From the NCBI GenBank assembly GCA_035544875.1, contig DASZZP010000012.1, positions 1-64,000 on the forward strand: a stretch of 64,000 bases of DNA. The letters run 5' to 3'. Below the pieces are notes generated by a model, which had not been told where the DNA came from, searched no databases, and saw nothing but the letters and a program-made list of their open reading frames with translations. Source of the DNA: JASLEW01 sp035544875. Lineage in GTDB: Bacteria; Acidobacteriota; Thermoanaerobaculia; Multivoradales; UBA5704. Position 1 is the first letter of the stretch. Every line of letters starts with the position of its first letter. A program made the position numbers and the translations under genes. Shown here piece by piece: positions 35,010-43,224 of this stretch.

Positions 35010-36361
35010 CGCGCGGGCAGCAGCGGCCCCTGCCAGCCCTCCAGGCCGAGCGGGAAGTGATTGCGGCCGGCGACGTCGGCGCGGTGCAGCTGATTGATCA
35101 GGAAAAAGTTGCGGAACATGAAGGGGTCCGCGCGGTTGACCGGGTCGCAGGAGCGGCGCAGGATGCTGGGCCAGGAGTAGAAGGAGCGCCGCGCCGCGAC
35201 GCAGCCCCACTCCAGCTCCTCCGCGGTCATGCTCTGGGGCCGGAACGGCACGCGGTTGTAGCTGTAATCGTCGTCGAGCCACCAGGCATCGAACAGCAAC
35301 CGGCCGTTCTCCTCGAGGCGGCGGTAGAGCGGCGTGCCGGGGAACGGTGTGAGGTGGTTGAAAGCGGTGATGTAGAAGCTGTGGCGGCGCGCGAACTCGA
35401 CGGTGCGCGGGAAGCTCTCCGGAGTGTCGGCGTCGTAGCCGAAGATGAAAGTGGCATAGAGCCGGATGGCGAACCGGCGCAAGTTGGCGAGCGCGGCCTC
35501 GAAGCCGCCGCGGGCAGTGTTGAAGCTCTTGTTCATGGCGCGCAGGTTCTCCGGATCGAGGCTCTCGAAGCCGATCAACACGCCCATGCAGCCGCTGCGC
35601 GCGATCAGGTCGAGGAACTCCTCGTCGTGCGCCGCGTTGATGCTTGCCTGACTCACCCAGCGCACGCCCAGGGGCGCGAGGGCGCGGAAGAACTCCTTGG
35701 CCTCCTTGAGATTGGAGGTGATGTTGTCGTCCACGAAGAAGAGCAGGCGCTTCTCCCGCCGCAGCGCCGCGACCTCCTCCAGGATCTCGTCGATGGGCCG
35801 CCGTGTCTGGGTGGCGCCGAAGACCGTCTGCACGGCGCAGAACTCGCAGCGGAAGTGGCAGCCGCGGCCGGCCTCCACCAGGCCGACCGGCAGATAGCGC
35901 TTGCCGTTGAAGATCCGGCGGTCGGGCCGTACGCCGGCGAGCGCGGCGCGGCCTTGCTGCCGGTAGATCTCCTGCGGCGTACCGTGGCGATAGTCGTCGA
36001 TCACCTGCGGCCACAGAGCTTCAGCCTCGCCCACAACCACCGTCTCGGCATGGCGCGCGACCTCTTGCGGAGCGAGGCTGGCGTGAAAGCCGCCCATCAC
36101 CACCGGCACGCCGCGGCGCCGGTACTCGGTGGCGATCTGATAGGCGCGCTTGGCGGTGTAGGTCTCGACGCTCAGCGCCACCAGATCGGTCGGCTCATCG
36201 AACGGGATCTCCTCCATGCGATCGTCGTAGAAGCGCAGCTCGACGTCGCGCGGCGTGAGGCCGGCGATCAATGCCGGCGGCAGCGGCTCCATCTGCCAGG
36301 TGCGGATGTAACGCTGCCCCTGGCGCCGGCCGATCGCGGGGTGGACCAGAGTGAGTCTCAT
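35006..36361 (-). CDS. B12-binding-domain radical SAM enzyme (1)
   Basis: A 451-residue enzyme with an N-terminal cobalamin-binding-like Rossmann domain (residues ~1-140, including VPVVMGGFHASL and VVVGEAE). The radical SAM cluster motif RGCHFRCEFC lies near 171, followed by FVDDNITSN near 215 and LIGFESLDPENL near 265. Such enzymes methylate or rearrange unactivated carbons. A C-terminal DUF4070-like part follows, with LTPFPGTPLYRRLEE near 345. It is coupled by ATGA to both neighbours and is a paralogue of the next radical SAM gene. Confidence 0.87.
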   Translation of the reverse strand: MRLTLVHPAIGRRQGQRYIRTWQMEPLPPALIAGLTPRDVELRFYDDRMEEIPFDEPTDLVALSVETYTAKRAYQIATEYRRRGVPVVMGGFHASLAPQEVARHAETVVVGEAEALWPQVIDDYRHGTPQEIYRQQGRAALAGVRPDRRIFNGKRYLPVGLVEAGRGCHFRCEFCAVQTVFGATQTRRPIDEILEEVAALRREKRLLFFVDDNITSNLKEAKEFFRALAPLGVRWVSQASINAAHDEEFLDLIARSGCMGVLIGFESLDPENLRAMNKSFNTARGGFEAALANLRRFAIRLYATFIFGYDADTPESFPRTVEFARRHSFYITAFNHLTPFPGTPLYRRLEENGRLLFDAWWLDDDYSYNRVPFRPQSMTAEELEWGCVAARRSFYSWPSILRRSCDPVNRADPFMFRNFFLINQLHRADVAGRNHFPLGLEGWQGPLLPAR

Positions 36362-37716
36362 GCCGCCGGCAGCTCCCGCCGGCGCTCGCCGCCGGCCCCG
36401 CCGAGCACCCAGTCGCAGTTGTAGAAACGATGCAGGTTGTGGGCATAGAAGCGATAGGCCAGGTTGGCGCTGAGCCCGACGGTGAGAGGGCTCGGCGAGG
36501 CACGCAGCCGGCGCGCCATGGCGCGCCAGCCGTAGGCGTGGCGCCACGCCGCCTCGATGCCGCGCTGCAGCTCGCGGACGCTCATCCGCGCCGGCTGAAA
36601 GACCACGTGCTGGCCGTCGTAGAGCTCCCAGTTGCGGGTGAGGATGCGCCCTTCCTGCTCGAGCCGGCGATAGAGCGCGGTGCCGGGGAAGGGGGTGACG
36701 ACCGCAAAGCGCGGCAGATCGATGCGCGCGTCGACCGAGAAGCGGGCGGTCTCGAGGAAGGTCTCCGGCGTGTCGTAGTCGAGGCCGAAGACGAAGCACC
36801 CCTGCAGCGCAATGCCGTGGCGGTGCAGGCGCTCGACCAGCTCGCCGTAGCGATCGGGGGAGTTGAAGCTCTTCTTCGACTGGCGCAGATTCGCCGGCGA
36901 GATCGACTCGAGCCCCATCAGGATGCCGCGGCAGCCGCTGCGGGCGGCCAGGGCGAGCAGGGGCAAGTCGTCGCCGAGCATGGTCGTGGCCAGGCCGTAC
37001 CATGCGATGCGGAGCGGCACCAGGGCCGCGAAGAGACGGGCCGCATAGTCGCGGTCGGCGATCAGGTTGAGATCGATGAAGATGAGCTTCCTCGCGCCCT
37101 TCTGACGGATGTCCGCGATCACGTCGGCGACCGGCTTCTGATAGGGCTTCTGTCCCCAGGCTGACGGCACGACGCAGAAGTCGCATTTGTGGATGCAGCC
37201 GCGGGTCGCCTCGAAGACGTCATCAGTCAGGAAGCGGCGGCGCGGCAGCAGGTCGCGGCGCGGGAAGGGCAGGTTGGCGAGCGTCAGCCCGGGGCGCTGG
37301 TCATAGCGGCGGCGCAGGCAGCCTGCCGCGAAGTCGCGCAGCAGCTCGGGCCAGCTCTCCTCGGCGTAGCCCACCGCGATGGCGTCCGCGTGCGGCGCAG
37401 CGTCCTCCGGCACCAGCGTCACGTGCGGCCCGCCGAGCACCACGGTGACGCCGCGCCGGCGCAGGCGCGCGGCGAGCTCGTAGGCGCGCACCGCGGTGCC
37501 GGTGATCACCGTGATTCCGGCGAGATCGGCCGCGATGCGGTCGAGATCGACCTCTTCGATCCCCTCGTCGAGAAGGCTCAGCTCGGCTTCGAGCTCGGCC
37601 GGCACCAACGCCGCCAGGGTGGTGAGGGTGAGGGGCGCGTAGCGCAGCGACCGTTTGAAGATGCCGCCGCGATGGCGGTAGAGCGGCCCCTTGGGAGAGA
37701 TCAGCACGATGCGCAT
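36358..37716 (-). CDS. B12-binding-domain radical SAM enzyme (2)
   Basis: This 452-residue enzyme has the same architecture as its downstream neighbour: cobalamin-type N-domain (GVTVVLGGPHVTL, AIAVGYAEESW), cluster motif RGCIHKCDFC near 173, FIDLNLIAD near 215, LMGLESISPANLRQSKKSFN near 265 and VTPFPGTALYRRLEQ near 345. Two such paralogues in tandem suggest successive C-methylations or ring-forming steps. The start overlaps by 16 nt the repeat-derived tail of the PAP2-family gene upstream. Confidence 0.87.
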   Translation of the reverse strand: MRIVLISPKGPLYRHRGGIFKRSLRYAPLTLTTLAALVPAELEAELSLLDEGIEEVDLDRIAADLAGITVITGTAVRAYELAARLRRRGVTVVLGGPHVTLVPEDAAPHADAIAVGYAEESWPELLRDFAAGCLRRRYDQRPGLTLANLPFPRRDLLPRRRFLTDDVFEATRGCIHKCDFCVVPSAWGQKPYQKPVADVIADIRQKGARKLIFIDLNLIADRDYAARLFAALVPLRIAWYGLATTMLGDDLPLLALAARSGCRGILMGLESISPANLRQSKKSFNSPDRYGELVERLHRHGIALQGCFVFGLDYDTPETFLETARFSVDARIDLPRFAVVTPFPGTALYRRLEQEGRILTRNWELYDGQHVVFQPARMSVRELQRGIEAAWRHAYGWRAMARRLRASPSPLTVGLSANLAYRFYAHNLHRFYNCDWVLGGAGGERRRELPAA

Positions 37717-38600
37717 GGTTGCCTGCCTGTCATGGAAGAGCGGAGCGCGGGACCCCCCGGCTCCGAGCGCGCCAGGGGCGGGGGCGTCCCCTTCCCCCCC
37801 GGAGGGGTGGGAAGGGGATAGAGGGGTTGCGGGGGGCGATCCGATAGATGCTTCGAGTAGGCCTCCACCGCCACATCGGCAGCACCGTTTGAATCCACCT
37901 CGGGGGCGCCGCAGGCGGTGGCAGCCAAGATGAAAGAAGCGGGGCCTCGGTAGGGAACATAGGCGGCCCTGACGCAGGCGGCCGCCAGCAGCCACCCCGT
38001 GACCACGTCCAAGACGTGATGCTGATGGATGAGAACCGTGGACGCGGCGATCAGCCCCGCCCACGACCAGAGCAAGACCCTGCCCGCCGCGGCGGCATGC
38101 GCGGAAAACATCGCCACGCAAGCGACGCTCAGCGCGACGTGCAACGACGGCAACAGGTTGTAGGTCAGGTTGAGGTCGTCCGCGAAGTGAAAGAGGCCCG
38201 CCCAGATCCCCAACTCGCTTTCCGGCGGTGGAGGAAAGGCCAGCTCCGCCGGGAAGAGGAGGAACCCGATCCCGCCGGCGAAAGTGATGACGGCGAGAGT
38301 CGTGATCGCGGCGCGGAGCTCCCGCCGCGTGCGCAGGACGAACGGCGCCAGGATGAACAGCACGTAGATCGACATGTAGACCAGGGTCATCGCGGGGACG
38401 AAGGGGATCCGCAGCTCGGCCGCGACATGGACGGGCACGCGGAAGCTCCGGCGGGCGGTGAGAGAGTCGGCGCCGCCGTAGACGGCCACGAACCAGAGGG
38501 CGTTGGCGAGTGACAGCCACCCCGCGTATCGCAGGTGCGCCCAGCCGGGCCAGGCCAGAAAGGGGGGACGGCGGCCCTTCGCGGCTTCCGTGTCGGCCAT
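37701..38600 (-). CDS. PAP2-family membrane enzyme (inositol-phosphotransferase type)
   Basis: The product (299 aa) has about six membrane segments and the PAP2 signatures LLPSLHVALS near residue 150 and LIHQHHVLDVVTGW near 190, which supply the catalytic His residues. Relatives either dephosphorylate lipid phosphates or transfer phospho-headgroups (Aur1-like). It starts 2 nt after the hydrolase stop. Its last ~60 residues (from about GAADVAVEAYSKH) are encoded by repeat-family-2 copy 2, so the natural end of the protein has been overwritten, as in GH3. Confidence 0.78.
   Translation of the reverse strand: MADTEAAKGRRPPFLAWPGWAHLRYAGWLSLANALWFVAVYGGADSLTARRSFRVPVHVAAELRIPFVPAMTLVYMSIYVLFILAPFVLRTRRELRAAITTLAVITFAGGIGFLLFPAELAFPPPPESELGIWAGLFHFADDLNLTYNLLPSLHVALSVACVAMFSAHAAAAGRVLLWSWAGLIAASTVLIHQHHVLDVVTGWLLAAACVRAAYVPYRGPASFILAATACGAPEVDSNGAADVAVEAYSKHLSDRPPQPLYPLPTPPGGKGTPPPLARSEPGGPALRSSMTGRQPCASC
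37768..37896 (+). repeat. Repeat family 2, copy 2
   Basis: About 129 nt matching copies 1 and 3 in the same orientation, inside the 3' end of the PAP2-family gene, immediately upstream of radical SAM gene 2. Confidence 0.87.
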
Positions 38601-38602
38601 GG

Positions 38603-39547
38603 CTAGACGGACCTCGCAGGGGGCCACTCCCAGCTCTCGTCCAGGAATTGCAAGATCCCGGCGATCAACTGGCGGACGTCTCCCTTGGGCTGCAGGTAGT
38701 GATCGGCGCCCCAGATCGGAAAGACCAGGCCCGGCAGGGCGCAGACATCGGCCAGCACGAGGCTGGCATCGTTGGGCCCGAGCGCCGAGAGGCGGCGATG
38801 GCTGCGCCGCGATATTCCATGAGCCAGATGCTCGCGCAGGGGGAACCCCACGATGTTGATCAGCCGGAGGTGAGGCGGCAGGCGCAGCTCGAAATCGAGT
38901 GGGCTGCCAGCCCCGTAGCGCAGGTCGCCAAGGAAGCTCAGGCTCTGCCCGCGAAGCCGGTAGTAGAAACGGGTCAGCACCGCGCCCCGCTCCTGCGACA
39001 GCAGCCACTCCGCCAGCGGCGTGCCGGTGAGGGTCCCGCACAGATTGAGCCACACCGCCACCCGGGAGAATGCGCCCGCCGCATCGGCCTCCGCCAACGC
39101 CATCTTCACGTCGGCGCCACCTTTGCTCAACGAGGCAAGCACCAGCGGCAGCGAAGGCCGCTGCGCAAGCCAGTCGCAAATGATCCGTCCATTCTGCCGC
39201 ACCGTCCCCGTGCTGGCGATCGGGATGATCTCGGTGGCGCAGCCGAGCCGCTCGGCCTGCTCCCGCAACAGGCGTCCGTCGGCACCGGAGCCCGGGTTCT
39301 CGCGGTAGTGTGCCGCCGGCACCAGCGCCAGGGTCGCCTGCCGGCTCCAGGCCGCGGGCGCGGGCCGCTTGCAGATCTCCGCAACACGGCGAATGAACGG
39401 TCCGTGCACCGGCGACTCGAGGACGCTGCGGTAGAAGAGGGTCGTCGCAGAATCGATCCCTTCGCGCGCCGCGAGCTCCCGCAGCGCTCCGGCGGCCGGG
39501 AGAGCCGCGCCGGCGAGCTCCGCTCGAGCAGGACGGGGACTGATCAT
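38603..39547 (-). CDS. Putative alpha/beta hydrolase
   Basis: A 314-residue protein with an alpha/beta-hydrolase layout: VLASLSKGGADV near residue 135 is a nucleophile elbow (SLSKGG instead of the strict GxSxG), and FPIWGADHYLQP near 285 supplies a candidate Asp/His pair. No signal peptide. It could release or transfer an acyl chain from an intermediate. The ATG overlaps the SnoaL-like gene stop (ATGA). Confidence 0.68.
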   Translation of the reverse strand: MISPRPARAELAGAALPAAGALRELAAREGIDSATTLFYRSVLESPVHGPFIRRVAEICKRPAPAAWSRQATLALVPAAHYRENPGSGADGRLLREQAERLGCATEIIPIASTGTVRQNGRIICDWLAQRPSLPLVLASLSKGGADVKMALAEADAAGAFSRVAVWLNLCGTLTGTPLAEWLLSQERGAVLTRFYYRLRGQSLSFLGDLRYGAGSPLDFELRLPPHLRLINIVGFPLREHLAHGISRRSHRRLSALGPNDASLVLADVCALPGLVFPIWGADHYLQPKGDVRQLIAGILQFLDESWEWPPARSV

Positions 39548-40155
39548 GCGCGCCTGCGCCGCCTGCCGAGGGCGAACCCGCCGGCCAACCCCGCGACCCC
39601 CGCCATGACACCGAGGCCGCCCGCCCACCAGGCCATGCGCTTGGCGATCGCCAGCAGGGGGTTGTCGAAAAGATTGTCCGATGCGTGCAGGCTGGCGATC
39701 AACCACTTGCCGCCAGCCTTGACCAGCGTGGCGCTCCAACGTGCCGGCAGATCGAGCCTCTTGCCGCCCACCATCTCAAAATGCTCGAGGGCGCTGCCGA
39801 ACGAGATCCCCACCTCGTCGCCGTAGAGGATGGTGAGCTCATCCACGTTGACGTCGGCGTGGTAGGCGGCGACCACCCGGCCCGGCGATTTCAGCATCCG
39901 GTTGAGGTACGCCCGCACCCCATCCCGGCTGCGGCTGACCTCGGCATTGTGCCAGGTGACGACTACATTGGGGTGGAAATAGGCGAGCTCGCGCTCGAGG
40001 TCGCCCTTGTTGACCGCGTCCAGCAGGCCGTCGCGGAACGCCCTCAGCTCATCATGAACCGCCGCCGCCTTGCCCGGCGGCGCTTGCAACGACGCCGACG
40101 CCGACGGCACGACCGCTACGCACAGCAGCAGCAGGACTGCGGTTGATGTTTTCAT
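39544..40155 (-). CDS. Exported SnoaL/DUF4440-like protein
   Basis: This 203-residue protein has a signal peptide (~1-22), an NTF2-like domain (~35-160, with LLDAVNKGDLERELAYFHPNV and GGKWLIASLHAS) and a C-terminal membrane segment followed by Arg residues. Members may be small cyclases, isomerases or ligand binders. Its start lies 104 nt inside the end of the Rieske gene, an unusually long overlap, suggesting the Rieske tail has been extended. Confidence 0.72.
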   Translation of the reverse strand: MKTSTAVLLLLCVAVVPSASASLQAPPGKAAAVHDELRAFRDGLLDAVNKGDLERELAYFHPNVVVTWHNAEVSRSRDGVRAYLNRMLKSPGRVVAAYHADVNVDELTILYGDEVGISFGSALEHFEMVGGKRLDLPARWSATLVKAGGKWLIASLHASDNLFDNPLLAIAKRMAWWAGGLGVMAGVAGLAGGFALGRRRRRA

Positions 40156-41185
40156 AGTCGTCTTCGCTCTTGTCCGTCCCGCGTGGATCTGAACCCGCTT
40201 GTGGCAACGCCGCCACCCAGCGGAAGAAATCGGTCATCTCCAGGTCATTGGGGCCGAGACTCCGAGGCTGGTAGCGCGTGCCCCGCAGGCGGCGCGCTTC
40301 TTCCTTCAGGTAGCCGTGGGTGAAGAGCGTCCGCACTCCGAGGCGAAGCGGGTCCAAGAACCGCAACGGGAGCGGGGCGCGGCGGGCAAAGACGATTCCC
40401 TGGCACAGCGTGTGACCGTTCTCCAGCGGCCGCATCACGATGATGAAGCCACTGCGCAGGCGCTCGTAGTCGGCGGTGATCGCGGCCAGCGTGCCTCCCC
40501 AGATGGTGAGAGTGATCTTCACCGTGCGCCCTGCGACCGCCCGCAAGATCCGGTCCATGAGGGTGCGGCCGACGATCCTGGCGGGATAGCTGTTGCGCCG
40601 CGCAAATGGCGCCGGGCAATCGATCGCCGGCGGCGCGAGCAGCTCGCGGTCGTGCACCGCGGCGAAATGCTGGCGGTCGAACGCGTGCGCGGAGTTCATG
40701 TACCAGCTGCAGTCGGCGAGGTAGCTGAACATCTTCCCGGCGACGTAGTCGTCGGCAGCTTCCCCGAAGAAGAACGGCAGGGGAAAAAGCGGCTCGGCCC
40801 CATTGAAGAAGAACAGGTAGCCGTGCCGTTCGACGGCGGGATAGGTGCGCAGGCGGGCGAAGGAGGGCGCGCGATCCAGGTTGGGGACCGCGGCGCAGAC
40901 GCCGTCGGCGCCATAGCGCCAATGATGGAATGGGCACCGGATGGTCTCGCCGACCACGCTGCCCTGGCCCAGGTCGGCGCCCAGATGCGCGCAATGCGCG
41001 TCCATCACCGCGACCCTGCCGCTCGCGGTGCGAAAGGCGACGAGCCGGCGCCCGAGTAGGCTCTGGGAGACCGGTCCGCAGCGCAACCTGCGGCTCTCGC
41101 AGAAGAGGTACCACGACGCCGGGTAGGCGGGAAAGGCGTCCGCGGCGGGGAGCTGGAGCCCGCTACTTGATGACCTTGCCAGCAT
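40052..41185 (-). CDS. Rieske [2Fe-2S] oxygenase-type protein
   Basis: The product (377 aa) carries a Rieske cluster motif CAHLGADLG with CPFHHWRYG (residues ~64-90) and an oxygenase-like C-terminal domain with NSAHAFDRQHFAAVHD near 165, where the non-haem iron ligands would sit. It is probably a Rieske-type oxygenase acting with a reductase encoded elsewhere. The final ~30 residues are Ala/Gly/Val low complexity overlapping the next gene. It overlaps the desaturase end by 23 nt. Confidence 0.83.
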   Translation of the reverse strand: MLARSSSSGLQLPAADAFPAYPASWYLFCESRRLRCGPVSQSLLGRRLVAFRTASGRVAVMDAHCAHLGADLGQGSVVGETIRCPFHHWRYGADGVCAAVPNLDRAPSFARLRTYPAVERHGYLFFFNGAEPLFPLPFFFGEAADDYVAGKMFSYLADCSWYMNSAHAFDRQHFAAVHDRELLAPPAIDCPAPFARRNSYPARIVGRTLMDRILRAVAGRTVKITLTIWGGTLAAITADYERLRSGFIIVMRPLENGHTLCQGIVFARRAPLPLRFLDPLRLGVRTLFTHGYLKEEARRLRGTRYQPRSLGPNDLEMTDFFRWVAALPQAGSDPRGTDKSEDDYENINRSPAAAVRSGRAVGVGVVASAAGQGGGGS

Positions 41186-42083
41186 AGCGGTTCTCCACCC
41201 GTTCGGTTGAAAACTGAGGGCCGCGCCATTCCCGCAGGTAGGCTCTGACCAGGCTTCCGCGCTCCTCGCCGCCGGCCGCGAGAGACGGCAGATAGATCCA
41301 CGGCACGGTCGGGTGCATGTGATGGTTGAGATGCCAGTTGTGGTTCAGCCAGAAGCGATCGAGCATGCCGATCGTCCGCAGGTTCAGAGCGCCCTTGGCG
41401 ACGTCACGCACCGTCCCGTAGTGATGGGCATACTGCATGGCCGACCAGATGAAGCCAAACCCGAACATGACCGCGAAATAGGCAGGCAGGGGGATTCTCC
41501 AGAAATAGATCATTGCGGCGTGCAGGAGAATCGCCGCCCATGCCTCGATCTGGACGAGCCGCCGGTATCGCGGGTTCAGGGACTCGAGGAACGCCTCGGT
41601 GGGGCGATTGAACTTCGTGCTCCTCGGTCTGATGATCGCCGGCCTGAGGGCGACGACGAAGTTGGTGAGGAAGATGAGCACCCAGAAAAGTCCGGTCAGC
41701 GTGCCGTAGAGCTGGAGGTACTTCCAGAAGCGGTTCTCGTCTGCGAAGTAGAGATCGAACGCTTCGTCGTCGGATCGATTGCGGATATGGTGGCCGAGGT
41801 GGCCCTGGCGGATGAGGTGAAAAGGCGCCGGAAAGAACAGAGCCAGGACGGCTCCCACAGTTTGATTGATCAGCGGGTTGGGATGCAGCAGGTTGTGCTC
41901 GGCCTCGTGCAGCATCGCGTAGCCCGAGTTCATCGTGACCCCGTAGGCCAGCGCCAGCAGCGCCACCCACCCCCAGCCGTGGACCTGGCCGGCAGTCCAG
42001 AGGATCGCGCAAAGGAGCAGCAGCTGGACCGCGGCGATGCCGAGGTTCAGCCGCGCCGGGATCGGAAAAGCAGAGCGGCTCAT
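41163..42083 (-). CDS. Membrane fatty acid desaturase
   Basis: A 306-residue membrane diiron enzyme with the three histidine boxes of the FA_desaturase family: HEAEHN near residue 59, HLGHH near 94 and HLNHHMHP near 265, between paired hydrophobic segments. It should introduce a double bond or hydroxyl into an acyl or carotenoid-like chain. ATGA coupling to the AurF-like gene and overlap with the Rieske gene imply a combined oxidation module. Confidence 0.86.
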   Translation of the reverse strand: MSRSAFPIPARLNLGIAAVQLLLLCAILWTAGQVHGWGWVALLALAYGVTMNSGYAMLHEAEHNLLHPNPLINQTVGAVLALFFPAPFHLIRQGHLGHHIRNRSDDEAFDLYFADENRFWKYLQLYGTLTGLFWVLIFLTNFVVALRPAIIRPRSTKFNRPTEAFLESLNPRYRRLVQIEAWAAILLHAAMIYFWRIPLPAYFAVMFGFGFIWSAMQYAHHYGTVRDVAKGALNLRTIGMLDRFWLNHNWHLNHHMHPTVPWIYLPSLAAGGEERGSLVRAYLREWRGPQFSTERVENRYAGKVIK

Positions 42084-43027
42084 CGCTCCGCTCCTTGCCG
42101 CGGCGCCTCTTGCTGATAGCCGCAGATGCGCCGGCCCCGGAACTCCGGCGAGGCGTCGAAGCGGGCAAAGGTGATGGGCGCGATCTCGCGCGAGTAGAGG
42201 GACCTGCGGTAGCCCTCGTCCCTGGCCAGCGCCAGCAGCTGGCGCCGCAGTCCGGGCCGCAGTTCGCGCAACTCTGGAAACTCCCGCACCAGCTCGTCGA
42301 GCACCCGCAACTGTGCCCGCTTCGGCGCGCCGAAGAACTCCTCGAGCATCCAGGTGAACAGCCGCGCGTTGGCCGCGCGCAGCCAGGGATGGGCGCGCCG
42401 CCACAGCGTATCGATCAACTCCTCGTCCCAGCGCACGTGCCACACCTCGTCGGCCAGATGCCGGCGATGCGCCTGGACGAAGCTCTCCTCGATCGACCCG
42501 CGATGGCGGATATAGCCGCGCGAGTAGAACAGCGAGCGCTCCTCCTGGAGGAGCATCAGCCAGAAGAACATGGGGAAGAGCGAGGGGCGCGCCACGGCCC
42601 AATCGAAAAAGATCAACCAGGGCGTGGGGACACGGACGAAGTAGAAGTCACGGCCAGCGTAGAGCTGCGGAGCGGAGCGCTGGTTCAGCCGCCGGAACAT
42701 CTCGGTGTGCTCGCGCTCCTGGTCCCGGAACCGGCGGAGGATCTCGGCCAGCCGCACCGGCCACGATGCGCGCAGCAGGGCTTCCAGAATCCCCCGGCCG
42801 AGAGCGGTCTCGAAGAAGATGACCTGTTCGTGGAAATAGAGGGCGTGCAGCTGGTTGTAGCGCAGGCGCTGTGCCGCCGTGAGCTCGGGATAGGAGGGGG
42901 TGTAGAAGAGTGGTGTGAACTGATCCGGAATGAAGCTCTTGCCGGTGTCGACCGCATGCCCCTCGAGCGGAGCGGCCGTGGTTGGTGCTGCTGGTAATGA
43001 TCCTGCCCGCATGGCGTAGAGCGACAT
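42080..43027 (-). CDS. AurF-like diiron oxygenase
   Basis: This 315-residue helical protein resembles AurF-type N-oxygenases/ferritin-like diiron enzymes: FFETALGRG near residue 83, DQEREHTEMF near 113, QEERSLFY near 163 and DEVWHVRWDEELID near 195 supply Glu and His ligands. AurF enzymes oxidise aryl amines, though many homologues have other substrates. The ATG at 43027 has GGAG seven bases upstream and is preferred over an unsupported 47-residue extension. It is the first gene of the 11-gene operon. Confidence 0.8.
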   Translation of the reverse strand: MSLYAMRAGSLPAAPTTAAPLEGHAVDTGKSFIPDQFTPLFYTPSYPELTAAQRLRYNQLHALYFHEQVIFFETALGRGILEALLRASWPVRLAEILRRFRDQEREHTEMFRRLNQRSAPQLYAGRDFYFVRVPTPWLIFFDWAVARPSLFPMFFWLMLLQEERSLFYSRGYIRHRGSIEESFVQAHRRHLADEVWHVRWDEELIDTLWRRAHPWLRAANARLFTWMLEEFFGAPKRAQLRVLDELVREFPELRELRPGLRRQLLALARDEGYRRSLYSREIAPITFARFDASPEFRGRRICGYQQEAPRQGAER

Positions 43028-43115
43028 TTCAAGCTCCGTTCCAACTCCGGAAGCAGTCGGCAAGTCTCTTTTTTCCAGTGGTTTGCGCGTCGGTGCCGAG
43101 ACGATGTGGCGGGTG

Positions 43116-43171
43116 GTGCAGCGCCACAGCTGCACTTCAACTCGCCCGGTGCAGCGGCCGTGCTGCACCGG
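43116..43171. promoter_or_regulatory. Two identical dyads between the biosynthetic operon and the kinase gene
   Basis: GTGCAGC-N6-GCTGCAC occurs at 43116-43135 and again at 43149-43168; the second extends to CCGGTGCAGC/GCTGCACCGG (43146-43171). Centres are 33 bp apart, about three helical turns, on the same DNA face. They lie 89-144 bp upstream of the AurF-like start and 54-109 bp upstream of the kinase start, as expected for paired activator or repressor sites. Confidence 0.7.
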
Positions 43172-43224
43172 CTGACCAAGTCGCTGGTAGACTGGTCTCT
43201 CAGCTACCCGCGCCGCGCCGAAAC

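Noticed and set aside
31145..43027. Cobalamin riboswitch controlling the B12 radical SAM genes
   Set aside because: The only substantial non-coding sequence is at 43028-43224 and shows dyads but no B12-box-like motif that I can recognise.
43085..43102. Possible sigma-54 promoter (GGCAC...GC on the minus strand) for the AurF operon
   Set aside because: The distance between the GG and GC elements is one base short of the required spacing.
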